DNA of 64,000 nucleotides from Lutibaculum baratangense AMV1 (GCF_000496075.1 NZ_AWXZ01000015.1:62001-126000), one strand, 5' to 3'; positions 34,401-41,936 are shown, counted from the first letter of the stretch. The notes: generated by a model not told the origin, from the sequence alone. Translations and numbers: made by a program.

Positions 34401-34988
34401 CGCGAGCATCAGTCCGTGCTGGTGCTCCGTCGCGTCGATGTGGCGCGTGCCGAACAGGATCGAGAACACGGCGAGCGCGACCGCGATGAGGAGCGCGCTG
34501 TCCGACAGGATCGGCGCGTCGGGCACGGCGCCGATCTGGTAGATGTAGCCGGCCATCGTCGTGACCGACGCCGAGATCGCCTTCAGCTGCAGCGCGATAT
34601 AGGGCACCGCGGCGACCACCGCGATGATGGTCACGATGGCCGCCACGGCCTGGCTCTTGCCGTACCTGGCGGCCACGAAGTCGGCGACCGACGTGATGTT
34701 CTGGGCCTTGGCCAGCCGGACGATGCGCCGGAGAAGCGGCAGGCCGATGAGCAGCATCACCGCCGGCCCGACATAGACGGGCAGGAAGTCGAGCCCGCTC
34801 GTCACTGCGAGGCCGACGGAGCCGAAGAACGTCCACGACGTGCAGTAGACGGACAGGGAGAGCGCATAGATGAGCGGCCGCGCCCGCCGCCAGCGCGCGG
34901 ATCGCGCCACGCGGTCGCCGTAGCTCGCCACGGCGAACAGAAGTGCGATGTAGAAGACCGCCGTCGAGACGACGACCCAGCCGTCCAT
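31476..34988 (-). CDS. Sodium/solute symporter - sensor histidine kinase - receiver fusion (CrbS/MxtR type)
   Basis: A 1170-residue hybrid sensor. The first 500 or so residues form a 13-helix SLC5-type symporter module, with SVYCTSWTFFGSVGLAVTSGLDFLPVYVGP near residue 50. A PAS-like domain (about 640-760) is followed by a HisKA helix with His813 region SHDILQPLNAARLY, then an HATPase with NLISNALKYT, HDTGSGIP and GLGLGLSIV. A C-terminal receiver follows, with ADYHLDDG (phospho-Asp near 1097) and the Lys in ILFKPLKA. Related proteins (CrbS, MxtR, ErcS') sense small carboxylates such as acetate and signal to a LuxR-type regulator. The start ATG at 34988 begins directly in the first helix. A regulator of that type is encoded at 29700-30368. 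Confidence 0.92.
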   Translation of the reverse strand: MDGWVVVSTAVFYIALLFAVASYGDRVARSARWRRARPLIYALSLSVYCTSWTFFGSVGLAVTSGLDFLPVYVGPAVMLLIGLPLLRRIVRLAKAQNITSVADFVAARYGKSQAVAAIVTIIAVVAAVPYIALQLKAISASVTTMAGYIYQIGAVPDAPILSDSALLIAVALAVFSILFGTRHIDATEHQHGLMLAIATESIVKLGAFLAVGLFVTFGIYGGPGELWSAMAQARATEPGFMAVNLESWLTITLLSFGAIVLLPRQFHVMVVENHSERDLAWARWAFPAYLVLINLFVIPIAAAGLQTLGRVGASPDMYVLSLPMSAGANLVSLIAFIGGLSAATAMVIVASVAVSIMVCNDLVMPFLLRRDDERGTVREDMGRTLLTIRRIAIFAVLLLAYAYYRTAGNSAALASIGLMSFAAIAQLAPAFFGGLFWRRATARGAIWGTLAGFAVWAYTLLLPTFAASGLLSMDFVTQGPFGIAALRPHDLVFLDLTPLTHGTLVSLAVNVATYVVLSLTREPRAIERSQASVFVDSQMKPLPGPGFWRSEATVGELTALISRYLGRERTERALQSFADENGVTLDPGREVDLRLLRYSEHLLASAIGAPSSRLVLALLLGRHGMTSRQALRLLDEASAAIVHNRDLLQSAIDHVDQGIIVLDSELRLSCWNRRFRELLDLPPELGRVGIPLRDIARFRAERGDFGEGDVEDLVDARVERLCGQDHAYHEHLLPSGRVLEVHGTSIPDGGWVATYTDITDRVRTAKALERSNETLERRVRERTEELMRLNRELEVARAAAEAANLGKTRFLAAASHDILQPLNAARLYASSLTERTLAKDERSLAQNVDASLDAVEEILSAILDISRLDTGALRPELTSFDLGELLQQLKIEFEPLARERGLELRVVGTSLAVRSDRRLLRRLLRNLISNALKYTERGTVLVGCRRAGDTVRVEIHDTGSGIPLDKQAIIFDEFQRLEDGARRARGLGLGLSIVERIGRVLDHPVGLRSTPGQGSVFHVEISRAAALAEAPAVSGAAPAPAGPLGSLTALCIDNEKRILDGMATLLAGWGSQAVCATSAEGALAAMEGKAAPDVVLADYHLDDGTGLQAIARLRGLFGQELPAVLVTADRSEELRAAAQKENVAILFKPLKAAALRSLLAQHVRRAEAAE

Positions 34989-35157
34989 GCTTCCTCCCGC
35001 GCCGGTCCTGTCGCCGGCCTTTGACGCACGAAACTACATCATGAAGCCCTGCCACGGCCACACCACCAGCCCCGCTCCCGCTGCTGCTGCGGCCGGGCCG
35101 GAAACGCGCTAGCCTCGACGCGGCGCGCTAGACCGCGCGAGGAGAAGGAGAGGGCAC

Positions 35158-35583
35158 ATGAGCATCATCGCCGAGTTCCGGAAGTTCGCCGTCAAGGGCA
35201 ACATGGTCGACATGGCGGCCGGCATCATCATCGGCGCCGCCTTCGGGGCGATCGTGTCGTCGCTCGTCGACGACATCATCATGCCGCCGATCGGGCTGCT
35301 CCTCGGCGGCGTCGACTTCTCGCAGCTCTTCGTCGTGCTGAACGGCGAGGGCAACTTCAACACGATCGCCGAGGCGAGGGCGGCCGGCGCGGTGACCTGG
35401 AACATCGGGCTGTTCATCAACGCCGTGATCAAGTTCCTGATCGTCGCGTGGGCGGTCTTCCTCCTCGTGCGGACGATGAACCGGCTCTTCGTGAAGCAGC
35501 AGGTCGAGCCGGCCGCCGCTCCGGAGCCCCCGCGCGAGGTCGTCCTCCTCGAGGAGATCCGCGACCTCCTCGCCAAGCGCTAG
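35158..35583 (+). CDS. mscL: Large-conductance mechanosensitive channel MscL
   Basis: A 141-residue channel that opens under membrane tension to release solutes after osmotic downshock. The signature [40 protein letters not shown] covers the amphipathic N-terminal helix and TM1 pore-lining helix. TM2 is [24 protein letters not shown], and a charged cytoplasmic helix ([12 protein letters not shown]) closes the protein. The start follows GGAGAAGGAGAGG. It stands alone between the symporter-kinase gene and fixL. Confidence 0.96.
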   Translation: MSIIAEFRKFAVKGNMVDMAAGIIIGAAFGAIVSSLVDDIIMPPIGLLLGGVDFSQLFVVLNGEGNFNTIAEARAAGAVTWNIGLFINAVIKFLIVAWAVFLLVRTMNRLFVKQQVEPAAAPEPPREVVLLEEIRDLLAKR

Positions 35584-35768
35584 CGGCTGCCGGGTGCGGC
35601 CCGGCCGGCTCCAGCACTGGCGACTGTGGCGATTGGGCGCGCCCGCTTGCGGGCAGCTTGCAGGCGCTGCTCCCGGAAATGACTGGAAACCACGCGTATG
35701 GGAGGCTAGCAGTTGATTCTCCGGCTTGGCAGAGCCTTCGCAGCGACCACAGCAGAGAAGTGACCGGC

Positions 35769-36965
35769 ATGTCTGATCCCGTGGGGCAGAGCTCAAGGCT
35801 CGCCCAGGAACTTCAGGAACAGACACTTTCGGAATCGCGCCTCGCGGCGGTTCTCGACACGGCGGTGTTTCCGATCATCGTCATGGACGAGCAGGCGCGG
35901 ATGCTGATCTTCAACAAGGCGTGCGAGCGCACCTTCGGCTATTCCGCCGAGGAGGCGATCGGCCGCAACGTGAAGATGATCATGCCGCCGGAGGAGGCGA
36001 ACCGCCACGACCAGTACCTGCTGAACTACTACGCGACCGGGGAAAAGAAGATCATCGGCATCGGCCGTCGCGTCCGGGGCGCCCATCGCGACGGCACCGT
36101 CATTCCCGTCGAGCTCGCCGTCGGCGAGGCGATGACGCCGGACGGCCGGCAGTTCATCGGCATCATGCGCGACCTCAGGGCGGAGGTCGAAGCGGACGAG
36201 CGGGCGAACGCGCTCCAGACCGAGCTCATCAGGTTTGCCCGGATCAACGCGATGGACGAGATGGGAGCGGCGCTCGCCCACGAGCTCAACCAGCCGCTGA
36301 CCGCCGTGATGCTCTACCTGCAGGCCGTGAACCGCGCTGCGAAGAAGCAGGTGGAGAAGGGATCCCTCGCGCCTGAGATCACGGAGATCCTGGGCAAGGC
36401 GGTCAACGAGGCTGACCGCGCCGGCAAGATCATCCAGCGGATGCGGCGCTTCATCGAGAAGCGGGAGACGGAGAGGCAGAAGGTACTCCTGCCCGACCTC
36501 GTCGACGAGACGATCGAGTTCGCGATCGTCGGGGCGCGCGGCCACGACGTCGAGATCGTGCGCCGCCACGAGGACGGGCTCGTGCCTGTCGAGATAGACC
36601 AGGTCCAGATCCAGCAGGTTCTGGTCAATCTCATGCGCAATGCGCTAGAGGCGGTGAGGGTGGCGGTGGTGAAGCGGATCCTCGTCGAGACCTTCCGCGA
36701 CGAACAGTGGGAGAAGGTGAGCGTGACCGACAGTGGGGCTGGCGTTCCTCCCGAGCTCGTGCCGGACCTGTTCCGTGCCTTCTCCAGCCGGACGAAGGGC
36801 GGCGTGGGACTCGGGCTTGCGATCTCGCGCACCATCGCCCAGAGCCACGGCGGCGACCTGACCGTCGATCCCGGAGGTGGCGGACGCGGGGCGACCTTCA
36901 CGCTCGCCCTGCCGATCGAACGGCCTCTTGCCCCTCGGCACCCGACAGGACGGACCGGAGAATGA
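35769..36965 (+). CDS. fixL: Oxygen-sensing histidine kinase FixL (soluble, heme-PAS)
   Basis: A 398-residue kinase that phosphorylates FixJ when oxygen leaves its heme. The PAS domain (about residues 22-135) holds the heme-binding His80 in ANRHDQYLLNYYATGEKKIIGIGR and an Arg at 100. This is the same 20-residue spacing as His200 and Arg220 of Bradyrhizobium FixL. The dimerisation/phospho-acceptor helix has ALAHELNQPLTAV (His171). The ATPase part has NLMRNALEAV, VTDSGAGVP and GVGLGLAISRTIA. There is no membrane segment, so this is the soluble type. Its stop overlaps the fixJ start in an ATGA. The ATG at 35769 is where similarity begins. Confidence 0.93.
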   Translation: MSDPVGQSSRLAQELQEQTLSESRLAAVLDTAVFPIIVMDEQARMLIFNKACERTFGYSAEEAIGRNVKMIMPPEEANRHDQYLLNYYATGEKKIIGIGRRVRGAHRDGTVIPVELAVGEAMTPDGRQFIGIMRDLRAEVEADERANALQTELIRFARINAMDEMGAALAHELNQPLTAVMLYLQAVNRAAKKQVEKGSLAPEITEILGKAVNEADRAGKIIQRMRRFIEKRETERQKVLLPDLVDETIEFAIVGARGHDVEIVRRHEDGLVPVEIDQVQIQQVLVNLMRNALEAVRVAVVKRILVETFRDEQWEKVSVTDSGAGVPPELVPDLFRAFSSRTKGGVGLGLAISRTIAQSHGGDLTVDPGGGGRGATFTLALPIERPLAPRHPTGRTGE

Positions 36966-37573
36966 GCGAGCCTCAGAAAGTCTATATCGTCGACGACGAC
37001 CCCTCGGTGCGCGATGCGCTCGAGCTCGTCTTCAGGCTCGAGGGCTACGAGTCCCGCGGCTTCGGCAGTGGGAGCGACTTTCTCCGCATCGCGAAGTCGG
37101 ACCCGCCGCACTGCGTCCTGCTCGATGTCCACATGCCGGGGAAGTCCGGCCTCGACGTCCTGTCGGAGCTCAATGCGCAGGACTATCCCGCCCCGATCTT
37201 CATCATCTCCGGTCAGGGCGACATCCCGATGGCCGTCGGGGCGGTGAAACAGGGGGCGTTCGACTTCATCGAGAAACCGTTCGACGCCGACACCGTTGTG
37301 GAACGTGTCGCCGAGGCGATCGTCAGATATGCGGAACGCAGCGGAGATGCCGATCCCGCCTCGATGATATCGGCCGAGGCGGCCGAACTGCTGACGCCGC
37401 GCGAGCGCGAGGTCTTGGTCGAGATCACCGGGGGAGCTTCCAACAAGGAGGCAGGGCGCACGCTCGGCATAAGCCCCCGGACGATCGAGGTGCACCGGGC
37501 GCGCATCATGGAGAAGCTCGGCGCGAAGAACGCGGCCGACCTGGTACGGATCGCGCTTGGCAACAAGCGCTGA
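36962..37573 (+). CDS. fixJ: Response regulator FixJ
   Basis: A 203-residue transcription activator phosphorylated by FixL. The receiver has VDDDPS (residues 11-15), phospho-Asp55 in CVLLDVHMPG and Lys105 in FIEKPFDAD. The LuxR-type DNA-binding domain is LTPREREVLVEITGGASNKEAGRTLGISPRTIEVHRARIMEKLGAKNAADLVRIAL. Length matches FixJ. It is translationally coupled to fixL (ATGA overlap). Its expected target is the fixK-type gene at 38174, in front of which a FixJ-like site can be seen. Confidence 0.94.
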   Translation: MSEPQKVYIVDDDPSVRDALELVFRLEGYESRGFGSGSDFLRIAKSDPPHCVLLDVHMPGKSGLDVLSELNAQDYPAPIFIISGQGDIPMAVGAVKQGAFDFIEKPFDADTVVERVAEAIVRYAERSGDADPASMISAEAAELLTPREREVLVEITGGASNKEAGRTLGISPRTIEVHRARIMEKLGAKNAADLVRIALGNKR

Positions 37574-37576
37574 GAG

Positions 37577-37590
37577 TTGATGCCGATCAA
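37577..37590 (+). promoter_or_regulatory. FNR/FixK box upstream of the FixT-like gene
   Basis: TTGAT-GCCG-ATCAA, a perfect match to the FNR/FixK consensus, starting 4 bases after the fixJ stop. With class II geometry transcription would start near 37625, giving a 25-base leader to the GTG at 37650. Confidence 0.75.
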
Positions 37591-37649
37591 GGCGGCGAGC
37601 CCCCGCAAGGAGGATGTTGCACGCTTGAGTTCCATGCGGGAGACGAAGC

Positions 37650-37991
37650 GTGCCGCGCTTCTACATCGTCGAAGACGACTCGGCCGTCGGTGATTCGCTG
37701 GCCGTCTTTCTGTCCAGCCACGGCCACGATGCCGTCCGGTACGGCGATGCGGAGAGCTTCTTCCGCGAGGTCGTGCCCGTCGCCGGCGACACGCTGATCG
37801 TCGACATCGGCCTGCCGGGCATGAGCGGCAGCCAGCTCATCCGCTGGGTCAGCAAGCTGCGCGACGAGCCCTCGATCATCGTGATCTCCGGGAAATCTGA
37901 GCTGAACCTGCGCAGCGAGCTCGAAGGGCTCCCGGTGAAGCGGCTGATCCGCAAGCCGTTCGATGCGTCCGCGGTGGAGGCGCTTCTCTGA
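37650..37991 (+). CDS. Single-domain response regulator, FixT-like
   Basis: A 113-residue stand-alone receiver. The acidic pocket VEDD (residues 7-10), phospho-Asp52 in LIVDIGLPGMSG, Ser in VISGKS and Lys in LIRKPFDA are all present, and there is no output domain. It lies between fixJ and the fixK-type gene and has its own perfect FixK box. In Caulobacter the FixK-induced single-domain receiver FixT inhibits FixL as a negative feedback. The same position and control here suggest the same job, which is inference. GTG start at 37650. No second gene follows on the transcript for about 180 bases. Confidence 0.8.
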   Translation: MPRFYIVEDDSAVGDSLAVFLSSHGHDAVRYGDAESFFREVVPVAGDTLIVDIGLPGMSGSQLIRWVSKLRDEPSIIVISGKSELNLRSELEGLPVKRLIRKPFDASAVEALL

Positions 37992-38061
37992 GGGACGACC
38001 CCTCGGCCGAGCCCTCCGTTCCCGCGCGTGGCCGCCCGCCATCGGCGGTGGCGCACGCACC

Positions 38062-38077
38062 TAAGTGTATCTCCGTA
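38062..38077 (+). promoter_or_regulatory. Candidate FixJ-binding site upstream of fixK
   Basis: TAAGTGTATCTCCGTA resembles the FixJ target of Sinorhizobium fixK promoters (TAAGTAATTTCCCTTA, 10 of 16 identities including the outer TAAGT and CC-x-TA). It lies about 45 bases before the alternative start at 38120 and about 100 before the preferred start at 38174. Inferred from sequence resemblance and position. Confidence 0.4.
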
Positions 38078-38173
38078 CGAAGTGCACCGAATTCCGGCGC
38101 TTCCGGCCCCTTGGTAGCTATGTCTCGTGCTCGACAGCGAGCGCAGGAACGAGAGACACGGGGCGCCAGTATA

Positions 38174-38827
38174 ATGCACACCGCCACCCAGCACGCCTTG
38201 CGCGAGATCAACCTGCCCCAGCGGCATCGGGGCGCCGGGCAGGCTGCTTCCGCTCCCAAGTGGTCACGTCTCCTCTCCTTTGCGCCGCACGCCGAGATCT
38301 TCTCCGAGGGCGACCCCGCCAACTCCATCTGGGAGATCATCGAGGGCGCCGTGATGCTCTACAAGCTCCTGCCGGACGGCCGCCGCCAGGTGGTGGAGCT
38401 GCTGGGCCCCGGCGACTTCTTCGGCTTCGGCGCCGAGGACATCGTCGACTGCAGCGCCGAGACGCTGACGGGCGCGCGCATCCAGTGCCACGACCGGCGC
38501 TCTTCCGAGAACTGCACCGCGTTCCAGACGCGGCTGATGGCGCAGGTGCGCCGGCGCGTCCACGCGCTGCACGAGCACACCGTCCTGCTCGGCCGCAAAT
38601 CCGCCGTCGAGCGGGTGGCCAGCTTCCTCCTCGGCCTGACCGGCGGCGAGGTCATCCGGCTGAACCTGAGCCGGCAGGAGATCGCGGACTATCTCGGCCT
38701 CACGATCGAGACGGTGTCCCGCTCCTTCACCGAGCTGCGCAAGCGCGGCGCCATCGCCCTCGACCGCCAGGACACGGTGCGCCTGACCGACCGGGGCGCG
38801 CTGGGTGAAATAGCGGGCAATTTCTGA
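38174..38827 (+). CDS. fixK: CRP/FNR-family regulator, FixK-type
   Basis: A 217-residue CRP/FNR-type transcription activator. The cyclic-nucleotide-like sensor fold is visible from EIFSEGDPANSIWEIIEGAVMLYKLLPDGRRQVVELLGPGDFFGFG. The helix-turn-helix NLSRQEIADYLGLTIETVSRSFTELRKRG contains E-T-V-S-R, the recognition residues for TTGAT half-sites. The N-terminus lacks the cysteine cluster of oxygen-sensing FNR, so oxygen control must come from FixLJ, as with FixK. Boxes of the matching type occur in front of five transcription units here. The ATG at 38174 has a weak ribosome site; an in-frame ATG at 38120 would add 18 residues. Confidence 0.88.
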   Translation: MHTATQHALREINLPQRHRGAGQAASAPKWSRLLSFAPHAEIFSEGDPANSIWEIIEGAVMLYKLLPDGRRQVVELLGPGDFFGFGAEDIVDCSAETLTGARIQCHDRRSSENCTAFQTRLMAQVRRRVHALHEHTVLLGRKSAVERVASFLLGLTGGEVIRLNLSRQEIADYLGLTIETVSRSFTELRKRGAIALDRQDTVRLTDRGALGEIAGNF

Positions 38828-38878
38828 CGCCGGCGGAGCCGGGCGTCCGCCTCCTCTTTCGCCAGGGGGTGAACTTGT

Positions 38879-38902
38879 GGGGCGGGTTCGCAAACCCGCC
38901 CC
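38879..38902 (+). terminator. Hairpin downstream of fixK
   Basis: A perfect 10-bp stem GGGGCGGGTT / AACCCGCCCC with a CGCA loop, followed by TCCTTCTGT. It lies 52 bases after the fixK stop. An imperfect GC hairpin at 38826-38847 precedes it. Likely transcription terminator for fixK, although the T-run is poor. Confidence 0.5.
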
Positions 38903-39056
38903 TCCTTCTGTCGGCCCTCTCGAAGTCTTCGACCCTCTCCGAACTGGTGGCGGCACCGCTTCGTCCGAGGGGAGGATGTCCGGACGATGGATCCGACGCC
39001 GGCCGGATGCGTTGTCTCCAAGGATCTAGACCAGACTGCAGGTTCGGAGAGCTGCC

Positions 39057-39410
39057 GTGATCTTCCAAAAAACCGCCTTGGCTCTGGCCATCACTCTGGG
39101 CATGTCGGTGTCGGCGCACGCGGTGCCGGTCCTTGCCGTCGTCGACGACACGGCTTCCACCGTCGAACTCGTCAAGGGCCCGCCCGCGCACGCACGTGGA
39201 AACAAGGCCCGGTACAAATCACACAAAGGGCCGACGGTCAGCCGATGGGGCGAGCCCCGGCAGGCCAGGCGGGGTCCCCCTGACCACGCCCCGGCCTGGG
39301 GTTACCGCGCGAAGAGCCGGGACGAGTACTGCCGGGACAGGTATCGGAGCTACGACCCCGCGACCGGGATGTACCGCACGTATTCCGGCCGGTGGGTTCC
39401 GTGCCTCTGA
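39057..39410 (+). CDS. BA14K-like secreted protein
   Basis: A 117-residue exported protein. The signal peptide is MIFQKTALALAITLGMSVSAHA. The mature part is basic and Pro-rich, and ends with DEYCRDRYRSYDPATGMYRTYSGRWVPCL, the C-terminal Cys-x-RYRSYDP pattern of the BA14K family (small lectin-like Brucella antigens). The GTG at 39057 has a GGAGAG ribosome site 7 bases upstream. It lies between the fixK hairpin and hemN and is convergent with hemN. No FixK box is seen in front of it. Confidence 0.72.
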   Translation: MIFQKTALALAITLGMSVSAHAVPVLAVVDDTASTVELVKGPPAHARGNKARYKSHKGPTVSRWGEPRQARRGPPDHAPAWGYRAKSRDEYCRDRYRSYDPATGMYRTYSGRWVPCL

Positions 39411-39451
39411 GGCATCTCAGCGTCGCAGATGAGTGAGAGCGAGACTTCGGG

Positions 39452-40801
39452 TCACACGGCCAGCGAGTGCCGCGCGGCCTGCGGCGCGAGGTACGCGTCG
39501 AACGCGGCCGCCGGGAGCCTCGCGAAGCTGCGCATCGCTTCGGGCACCCGGAGGTGGCGGCCGCGAAGCTCGACGATGCCCGCCTCCTCGAGCTCCCTGA
39601 GCGCCGGCTCCGCGTCGTCCATGAGATCGACGGGCAGACCGTGCGCGAGGGCGACCTCGCCATGATCTGCCTCGAGGTCGCACATCAGCCGCTCGATGAC
39701 GGCGGCCCGCGCGACGTCCTCGGGCTCGAGCGCCCGCCCCCGCGCACTCGGCAGAACGCCTGCCTCGACGGCGCGACGCCAGCCGCCGATGTCCGGCGCG
39801 TTCTGCACGTAGCCTTGGGGCATGCGGCCGATCGAGGAGACCCCCAGACCGATCAGCGTCGTCGCCGAATCGGTCGTGTAGCCCTGGAAGTTGCGACGCA
39901 ACGTGCCCGACCGGAGCATCGTCGACATCGGGTCGTCCGGCCGCGCGAAATGGTCGAGACCGACCCGCACATAGCCTTCGGCGACGAGTAGGTCCGCTGC
40001 GAGATCGGCCTGCTCCAGGCGCTCCATCGCGCCCGGCAGCTCCTCTGTCCGGATCAGCTTCTGGTGGCTCTTCATCCACGGCACGTGCGCGTAGCCGAAG
40101 AGGGCCACGCGGTCGGGCCGGAGCGAGAGGGCGAGCTCGACGCTGCGGGCGACGTCCTGGGCGCGCTGCTGCGGCAGGCCGTACATCAGGTCGAAGTTCA
40201 GCGCCTCGATTCCGGTCTCGCGCAGCGCGTCGACGGCCGCGCTCACCTGGGGGAAAGGCTGGATCCGACCGATCGCCTTCTGGACGTGCTCGCCGAAGTC
40301 CTGAACGCCGAGGCTCGCGCGGGTCACCCCGATCTCGCTCAATGTCCGCGCGAGCTCTCTCGTGACCGTTCGCGGATCGAGCTCGATCGCGTGCTCGGCC
40401 CCCGGCTGGAGGTCGAAGGCCTCCGCCAGCCGCGCGGCCAGGTCCAGGAAGGCCTGTCGCGGCAGGATGCTCGGCGTCCCGCCACCCCAGTGCAGGTGGG
40501 AGACCGGAAACCTCTCCCCCGCTTTCTGCCTCACGAGGTCGATTTCGCGCCCGAGGGTCTCGGCATACTCGAAGATCGGCCCGTCGCGGCGGATCGCCTT
40601 AGTGTGGCAGCCGCAATAGTGGCAGATCGTCCGGCAGTACGGGACGTGGAGATAGACCGACACCGGCTCGCGCCGGGGAAGTTCGGAGAGCCATCCCGCG
40701 TAGACGCCTGCGTCCACTGCAGCGCAGAAATGCGGCGCTGTGGGGTAAGAGGTGTAGCGCGGCACCTGCCGGAGGGCGTAGGGAAGAAGCCTGTTGTCCA
40801 T
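39452..40801 (-). CDS. hemN: Oxygen-independent coproporphyrinogen III oxidase HemN
   Basis: A 449-residue radical-SAM enzyme that converts coproporphyrinogen III to protoporphyrinogen IX without oxygen. The [4Fe-4S] motif is C-x3-C-x2-C in VPYCRTICHYCGCHTK, and the N-terminal PRYTSYPTAPHF is the HemN signature. The SAM-binding GGGTPSIL follows. The ATG at 40801 (MDNRLLPYALRQ) fits the family; the frame is open to 40849 but would swallow the FixK box. It supplies heme for the cbb3 oxidase encoded next to it when oxygen is low. A FixK-type box lies 35 bases upstream of the start codon. Confidence 0.95.
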   Translation of the reverse strand: MDNRLLPYALRQVPRYTSYPTAPHFCAAVDAGVYAGWLSELPRREPVSVYLHVPYCRTICHYCGCHTKAIRRDGPIFEYAETLGREIDLVRQKAGERFPVSHLHWGGGTPSILPRQAFLDLAARLAEAFDLQPGAEHAIELDPRTVTRELARTLSEIGVTRASLGVQDFGEHVQKAIGRIQPFPQVSAAVDALRETGIEALNFDLMYGLPQQRAQDVARSVELALSLRPDRVALFGYAHVPWMKSHQKLIRTEELPGAMERLEQADLAADLLVAEGYVRVGLDHFARPDDPMSTMLRSGTLRRNFQGYTTDSATTLIGLGVSSIGRMPQGYVQNAPDIGGWRRAVEAGVLPSARGRALEPEDVARAAVIERLMCDLEADHGEVALAHGLPVDLMDDAEPALRELEEAGIVELRGRHLRVPEAMRSFARLPAAAFDAYLAPQAARHSLAV

Positions 40802-40835
40802 GCCGCGAGCATGGGATCTCCGGCGCCCCTCCGCC

Positions 40836-40849
40836 TTGACCTCCATCAA
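40836..40849. promoter_or_regulatory. FNR/FixK-type box between hemN and the AbrB-type gene
   Basis: TTGAC-CTCC-ATCAA, one mismatch from consensus. The centre (40842.5) is 41.5 bases from the first base of hemN, so a class II promoter would start transcription at the hemN ATG itself. The site is only 13 bases from the divergent gene start at 40862, so it is more likely to repress or ignore that gene than activate it. Confidence 0.65.
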
Positions 40850-40861
40850 ATCCGGGGAACG

Positions 40862-41899
40862 ATGTCTGGTCTCCTGAAGCTGACCCTCGCCGTCTGCGGC
40901 ACGATGCTGATTTCGGCGGCCGGCGGGCTGGTTTTCGAGGTCCTCGACATCCCGGTCTCGTGGCTGTCCGGCGGCATGATCGCTGTCGCGGTCGCCGGGC
41001 TCGTCGGCGTGCCGGTCGTGGTGCCGGCGATGCTCCGCAATCTCGTCTTCTTCGTGATGGGGCTCTCGATCGGCAGTGCCGTCACGCCCGAGAGCCTGAG
41101 GGGCATCGGCACGTGGCCGGCCTCTATCGTCGGCATGGTCGCGACGGTCGTCCTGATCACCTTCACGTCCTTCGCGATCCTGCGCTGGCGGGGTGGCTGG
41201 GATCGCCGCGACGCGTTCCTCGCGAGCGCGCCCGGCGCATTGTCGCTGATCGTCAGCCTCTCGGAGTCGCTCAAGGCAGACGTGGGCCGCATCACCCTCG
41301 TGCAGTCTCTGCGCGTGGCCCTTCTCGTGCTGGCGCTGCCTCCGATGCTCCGGCTGATCGCGCCTGCCGGCGTCGAGATCGAGCTAGGCGCGCCGGCGAC
41401 CGAGTTCGACGTCGGGCAGTTCCTGATCCTGGCCGCGGGCGGGGTCGCCGGCTCGGTGGTCTGCTACCTCATCCGCATGCAGAGCCCGATCCTGCTCGGC
41501 TCGCTGCTCGGCAGCGCCATGCTGCACGGAACGGGCAATATCGACATCGCGGTCCCGAGGTTCATCCTGATCCCGGCGCTGATCGCCATCGGCGCAATTG
41601 TCGGCTCCCGCTTTCGCGGCATCGGATGGGCGGTCTTGCGCCGCTCGGCGGTCGACGGCGTGTTGACCTTCGTGGCGACGCTCGGCCTCGCGCTGCTCGC
41701 GGCGGCCATTGCCGCGGAGCTGTTGCGCTTCCCGGTGGGGCAGACGGCGCTCGCCTTCGCGCCGGGCGGCTTCGACGTGATGACGATCATGGCGTTCGCG
41801 CTCGGCTTCGACCCAGCCTATGTCGCCGCACACCACGTCGTGCGTTTCCTCGGCATCGCGATCCTCATCCCCCTGATCTTTCCCCGCCGCAGGGACTGA
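40862..41899 (+). CDS. AbrB-family (COG3180) membrane protein
   Basis: A 345-residue inner-membrane protein with about ten hydrophobic segments. It resembles the AbrB/ammonia-monooxygenase-labelled family COG3180, which has two AbrB duplication units, here PVSWLSGGMIAVAVAGLVGVPV and the second-half PILLGSLLGSAMLHGTG. The C-terminal block GQTALAFAPGGFDVMTIMAFALGFDPAYVAAHHVVRFLGI is a strong family hallmark. Substrate unknown; the link to ammonia oxidation in old annotations is not supported. Divergent from hemN across 60 bases. Confidence 0.82.
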   Translation: MSGLLKLTLAVCGTMLISAAGGLVFEVLDIPVSWLSGGMIAVAVAGLVGVPVVVPAMLRNLVFFVMGLSIGSAVTPESLRGIGTWPASIVGMVATVVLITFTSFAILRWRGGWDRRDAFLASAPGALSLIVSLSESLKADVGRITLVQSLRVALLVLALPPMLRLIAPAGVEIELGAPATEFDVGQFLILAAGGVAGSVVCYLIRMQSPILLGSLLGSAMLHGTGNIDIAVPRFILIPALIAIGAIVGSRFRGIGWAVLRRSAVDGVLTFVATLGLALLAAAIAAELLRFPVGQTALAFAPGGFDVMTIMAFALGFDPAYVAAHHVVRFLGIAILIPLIFPRRRD

Positions 41900-41936
41900 T
41901 GCCCGCCGGGCACATGTGGCCCGGGCGAGGAGGAAC

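Noticed and set aside
31935-35024. A 1029-codon open frame on the plus strand opposite the symporter-kinase gene
   Set aside because: It is an antisense shadow caused by high GC. Its translation is low-complexity (Arg, Glu, Asp, Gly, His) with no domain, whereas the minus strand shows full kinase motifs.
38199-38212. FNR-like sequence TTGCGCGAGATCAA inside the fixK coding region
   Set aside because: Two mismatches in one half-site and an intragenic position just after the start codon; probably chance.
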